Of a DNA stretch of 64,000 nucleotides, positions 62,398 to 64,000 are shown piece by piece (within the stretch, counting starts at the first letter, position 1; the number at the start of each line of letters is the position of its first letter). The notes beneath the pieces are model-generated. The model was not told where the DNA came from. It saw only the letters and a list, made by a program, of their open reading frames with translations, and searched no databases. The stretch is taken from positions 1,631,501-1,695,500 of the forward strand of contig NZ_FBYC01000004.1 of assembly GCF_001517585.1 (NCBI RefSeq), given 5' to 3'. The stretch comes from Roseibaca calidilacus. GTDB taxonomy: Bacteria > Pseudomonadota > Alphaproteobacteria > Rhodobacterales > Rhodobacteraceae. The position numbers and the translations under genes were made by a program.

Positions 62398-63042
62398 ATG
62401 TTTGATTCTGACAAGTCCCAAGACCTCAGCCTTACGCAGCACCACGCACCCCGCGACCTGTCCGACCGGGTTGCGCTGCGGGTGGTCAAATTCATGCGCG
62501 TTTTTGCGGATGCCTTCTTTGCCAAGCGCTATGGTCACCGCGCCGTTGTTCTGGAAACCGTCGCCGCCGTGCCGGGCATGGTGGGTGGTATGCTTCAGCA
62601 TCTCAAGGCCATCCGCCGCATTCGCGACGATCAGGGCTGGATCCGCGAGCTTCTGGACGAAGCCGAAAATGAGCGTATGCATCTGATGGCCTTCATCAAG
62701 ATCGCCCAGCCCAGTTGGCTGGAACGTGCCATTATCCTGATCGCGCAGGGCGTGTTCTTCAACCTGTATTTCCTGCTCTACCTTGTCGCCCCGAAAACCG
62801 CGCATCGTGTGGTGGGCTATCTCGAGGAAGAGGCGGTCATCAGCTACACCCAGTATCTGGACCAAGTGGACAATGGCACGGTCCGGAACGTTCCCGCGCC
62901 GCAAATGGCCATCGACTACTGGAAGCTGCCCGCCGATGCCCGCCTGCGCGAGTTGATTATCGCCGTGCGCGCGGACGAAGCGGCCCATCGCGACCATAAC
63001 CACGGCTATGCCAACGACCTGCGGGATGGCGCACGCGACTGA
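62398..63042 (+). CDS. aox: Alternative oxidase (cyanide-insensitive ubiquinol oxidase)
   Basis: A 214-residue di-iron quinol oxidase of the plant-mitochondrial type, which reduces oxygen to water without pumping protons. The di-iron ligands are visible: Glu in VVLETVAA, Glu and His in AENERMHL, Glu in LEEEA, and Glu and His in [12 protein letters not shown]. One hydrophobic stretch ([23 protein letters not shown], in part) is the membrane-dipping helix. Length is close to other bacterial AOX. TAGGAGCGG precedes the ATG. It is transcribed opposite to the flanking valine genes. Confidence 0.94.
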   Translation: MFDSDKSQDLSLTQHHAPRDLSDRVALRVVKFMRVFADAFFAKRYGHRAVVLETVAAVPGMVGGMLQHLKAIRRIRDDQGWIRELLDEAENERMHLMAFIKIAQPSWLERAIILIAQGVFFNLYFLLYLVAPKTAHRVVGYLEEEAVISYTQYLDQVDNGTVRNVPAPQMAIDYWKLPADARLRELIIAVRADEAAHRDHNHGYANDLRDGARD

Positions 63043-63046
63043 TCCC

Positions 63047-63100
63047 TTCATCCTTGCCCAAATATCCTGCGCAGGGTGCGGGGGGTGCAAAACCCCCCGC
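63047..63100. repeat. Copy A of the intergenic repeat with G/C hairpin, between aox and mmsA
   Basis: The core TTCATCCTTGCCCAAATAT (63047-63065) is followed by CCTGCGC and a hairpin GGGGGGTGCAAAACCCCCC. It lies between two converging genes and is the same element as at 30631 and 45391. The hairpin could act as a terminator. Confidence 0.65.
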
Positions 63101-63108
63101 CCTTTCCG

Positions 63109-64000
63109 TCAGTCCATCGCTTTGAAGTTGAACGCCGCCCCCTCTTTGATGCCGCTCGGCCAGCGCGAGGTCACGGTCTTGGTGCGGGTGTAGAACTTGA
63201 ACGCATCCGGCCCGTGCTGGTTCAGATCGCCAAAGCCCGATTTCTTCCAGCCACCAAAGGTATGGTAGGCCAGCGGCACCGGGATCGGCACGTTGATGCC
63301 CACCATCCCGATATTGATGCGATGCGCGAAATCGCGTGCCGTATCGCCATCGCGGGTGAAAATAGCTGTGCCATTGCCGTATTCGTGGTCCATCGCCATG
63401 CCAATGGCCTCGTCATATGTCTTGGCGCGGACCATCGACAGGACGGGGCCGAATATTTCCTGCCGGTAGATGTCCATCTCGGTCGTGACATGATCGAAGA
63501 AATGCGGGCCGACGAAAAAGCCATTCTCGTAGCCTTGCAGTTTGAAATCGCGCCCGTCGACGACCAGTTCCGCGCCTTGGTCCACGCCGCTTTGCACCAG
63601 CCGCAGAATGTTGTCTTTGGCCGCCGCGGTCACGACGGGGCCGTAATCCACGTCATCGCCCGCGGTCCACGGCCCGACCTTCAGCGCCTCGATTTTCGGG
63701 ACAAGGCGTTCGCGCAGCGCGTCCGCCGTGCCCTCACCCACGGGCACGGCCACCGAAATTGCCATGCAGCGTTCGCCCGCAGCACCATAGCCCGCGCCGA
63801 TCAGCGCGTCGGCGGCTTGGTCCAGATCGGCATCAGGCATAATAATCATGTGGTTCTTGGCACCGCCAAAACACTGCACGCGTTTACCGTTGGCGCAGCC
63901 GCGCGCATAGATATATTGCGCAATCGGGGTAGACCCGACAAAGCCCACGGCCTGCACGGTGTCATTGTCCAAGATCGCATCGACCGCGTCCTTGTCGCCA
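63109..64000 (-). CDS. mmsA: Methylmalonate-semialdehyde dehydrogenase, C-terminal part (cut by window edge)
   Basis: The last 297 codons of a CoA-acylating aldehyde dehydrogenase, the valine-pathway enzyme that makes propionyl-CoA. Visible are FVGSTPIAQYIYARGCANGKRVQCFGG in parts, the active-site Cys in GAAGERCMAIS and the C-terminal block FGGWKKSGFGDLNQHGPDAFKFYTRTKT, in parts. The gene runs off the right edge, so the N-terminus is not in the window. Confidence 0.93.
   Translation of the reverse strand, partial: GDKDAVDAILDNDTVQAVGFVGSTPIAQYIYARGCANGKRVQCFGGAKNHMIIMPDADLDQAADALIGAGYGAAGERCMAISVAVPVGEGTADALRERLVPKIEALKVGPWTAGDDVDYGPVVTAAAKDNILRLVQSGVDQGAELVVDGRDFKLQGYENGFFVGPHFFDHVTTEMDIYRQEIFGPVLSMVRAKTYDEAIGMAMDHEYGNGTAIFTRDGDTARDFAHRINIGMVGINVPIPVPLAYHTFGGWKKSGFGDLNQHGPDAFKFYTRTKTVTSRWPSGIKEGAAFNFKAMD

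Noticed and set aside
1-64000. Search by eye for CRISPR arrays, insertion sequences, integrases, rRNA genes and prophage genes
   Set aside because: No regularly spaced direct repeats, transposase-like or integrase-like frames or phage structural genes were seen; the only repeats found are the three short intergenic copies reported above.

Overview
The window is a chromosomal segment of a high-GC alphaproteobacterium, almost certainly family Rhodobacteraceae (Rhodobacterales). The evidence is gene content and order: a dxr-cdsA-uppS-frr-pyrH run, an alphaproteobacterial ftsQ-ftsA-ftsZ-lpxC-bamD-recN order, an ScfR/RamB-type regulator, a DUF6324-type protein, a tRNA-His with U72 and A73, and a GlpSTPQUV-type glycerol ABC transporter. 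There is no rRNA operon, CRISPR array, prophage or recognisable insertion sequence. Both ends cut a gene (dxr on the left, mmsA on the right). No gap between genes exceeds 300 bases.

Layout. 0-3 kb: isoprenoid, phospholipid and translation genes on the minus strand (dxr, cdsA, uppS, frr, pyrH). 3-10.4 kb: miaA, an AraC regulator, a DUF2256/DsrE/photolyase group, a CAP-domain protein and pepN. 10.5-13.9 kb: a signalling operon of a single-domain receiver, a small membrane protein and a histidine kinase fused to a sodium/solute symporter domain. 14-17.3 kb: an ScfR-type regulator divergent from accBC. 17.3-20.4 kb: dacB, nadD, tRNA-His and two small proteins. 20.4-30.6 kb: recN, bamD, lpxC, ftsZ, ftsA, ftsQ, ddl and murB, the distal part of the division/cell-wall cluster. 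30.6-33.2 kb: an unknown mosaic gene, a gamma-carbonic anhydrase and a beta-hydroxyacid dehydrogenase, at the point where murC/murG might be expected. 33-42 kb: penicillin-acylase-like hydrolase, FadL-type porin, ATP-binding protein plus metA, alpha/beta hydrolase, rhodanese, gap and hsp20. 42-47 kb: a trypsin-like protease and glycolate oxidase (glcD, glcE, glcF). 47-59.2 kb: a full glycerol regulon (glpR divergent from glpD-S-T-P-Q-U-V-K, ending in an iron-type alcohol dehydrogenase). 59.3-64 kb: tRNA-Gln, a DUF2892 protein, a Crp/Fnr regulator and the valine-degradation genes mmsB, HIBCH and mmsA, with an alternative oxidase inserted among them.

How the genes work together. The glp operon imports glycerol by ABC transporter, phosphorylates it and oxidises it to dihydroxyacetone phosphate, which enters glycolysis near the gap step. 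GlcDEF oxidises glycolate. The valine genes yield propionyl-CoA, and a cyanide-insensitive ubiquinol oxidase next to them could drain the quinol pool.

The observations I rate highest are a heat-shock promoter plus a ROSE-like RNA thermometer in front of hsp20; a glycerol ABC transporter whose two ATPases carry complementary motif losses, predicting one degenerate ATP site; an AT-rich mosaic gene of unknown function at the edge of the cell-wall cluster; and the alternative oxidase inside the valine locus with a palindrome in front of it. I did not find a clearly novel multi-gene defence or mobile system.
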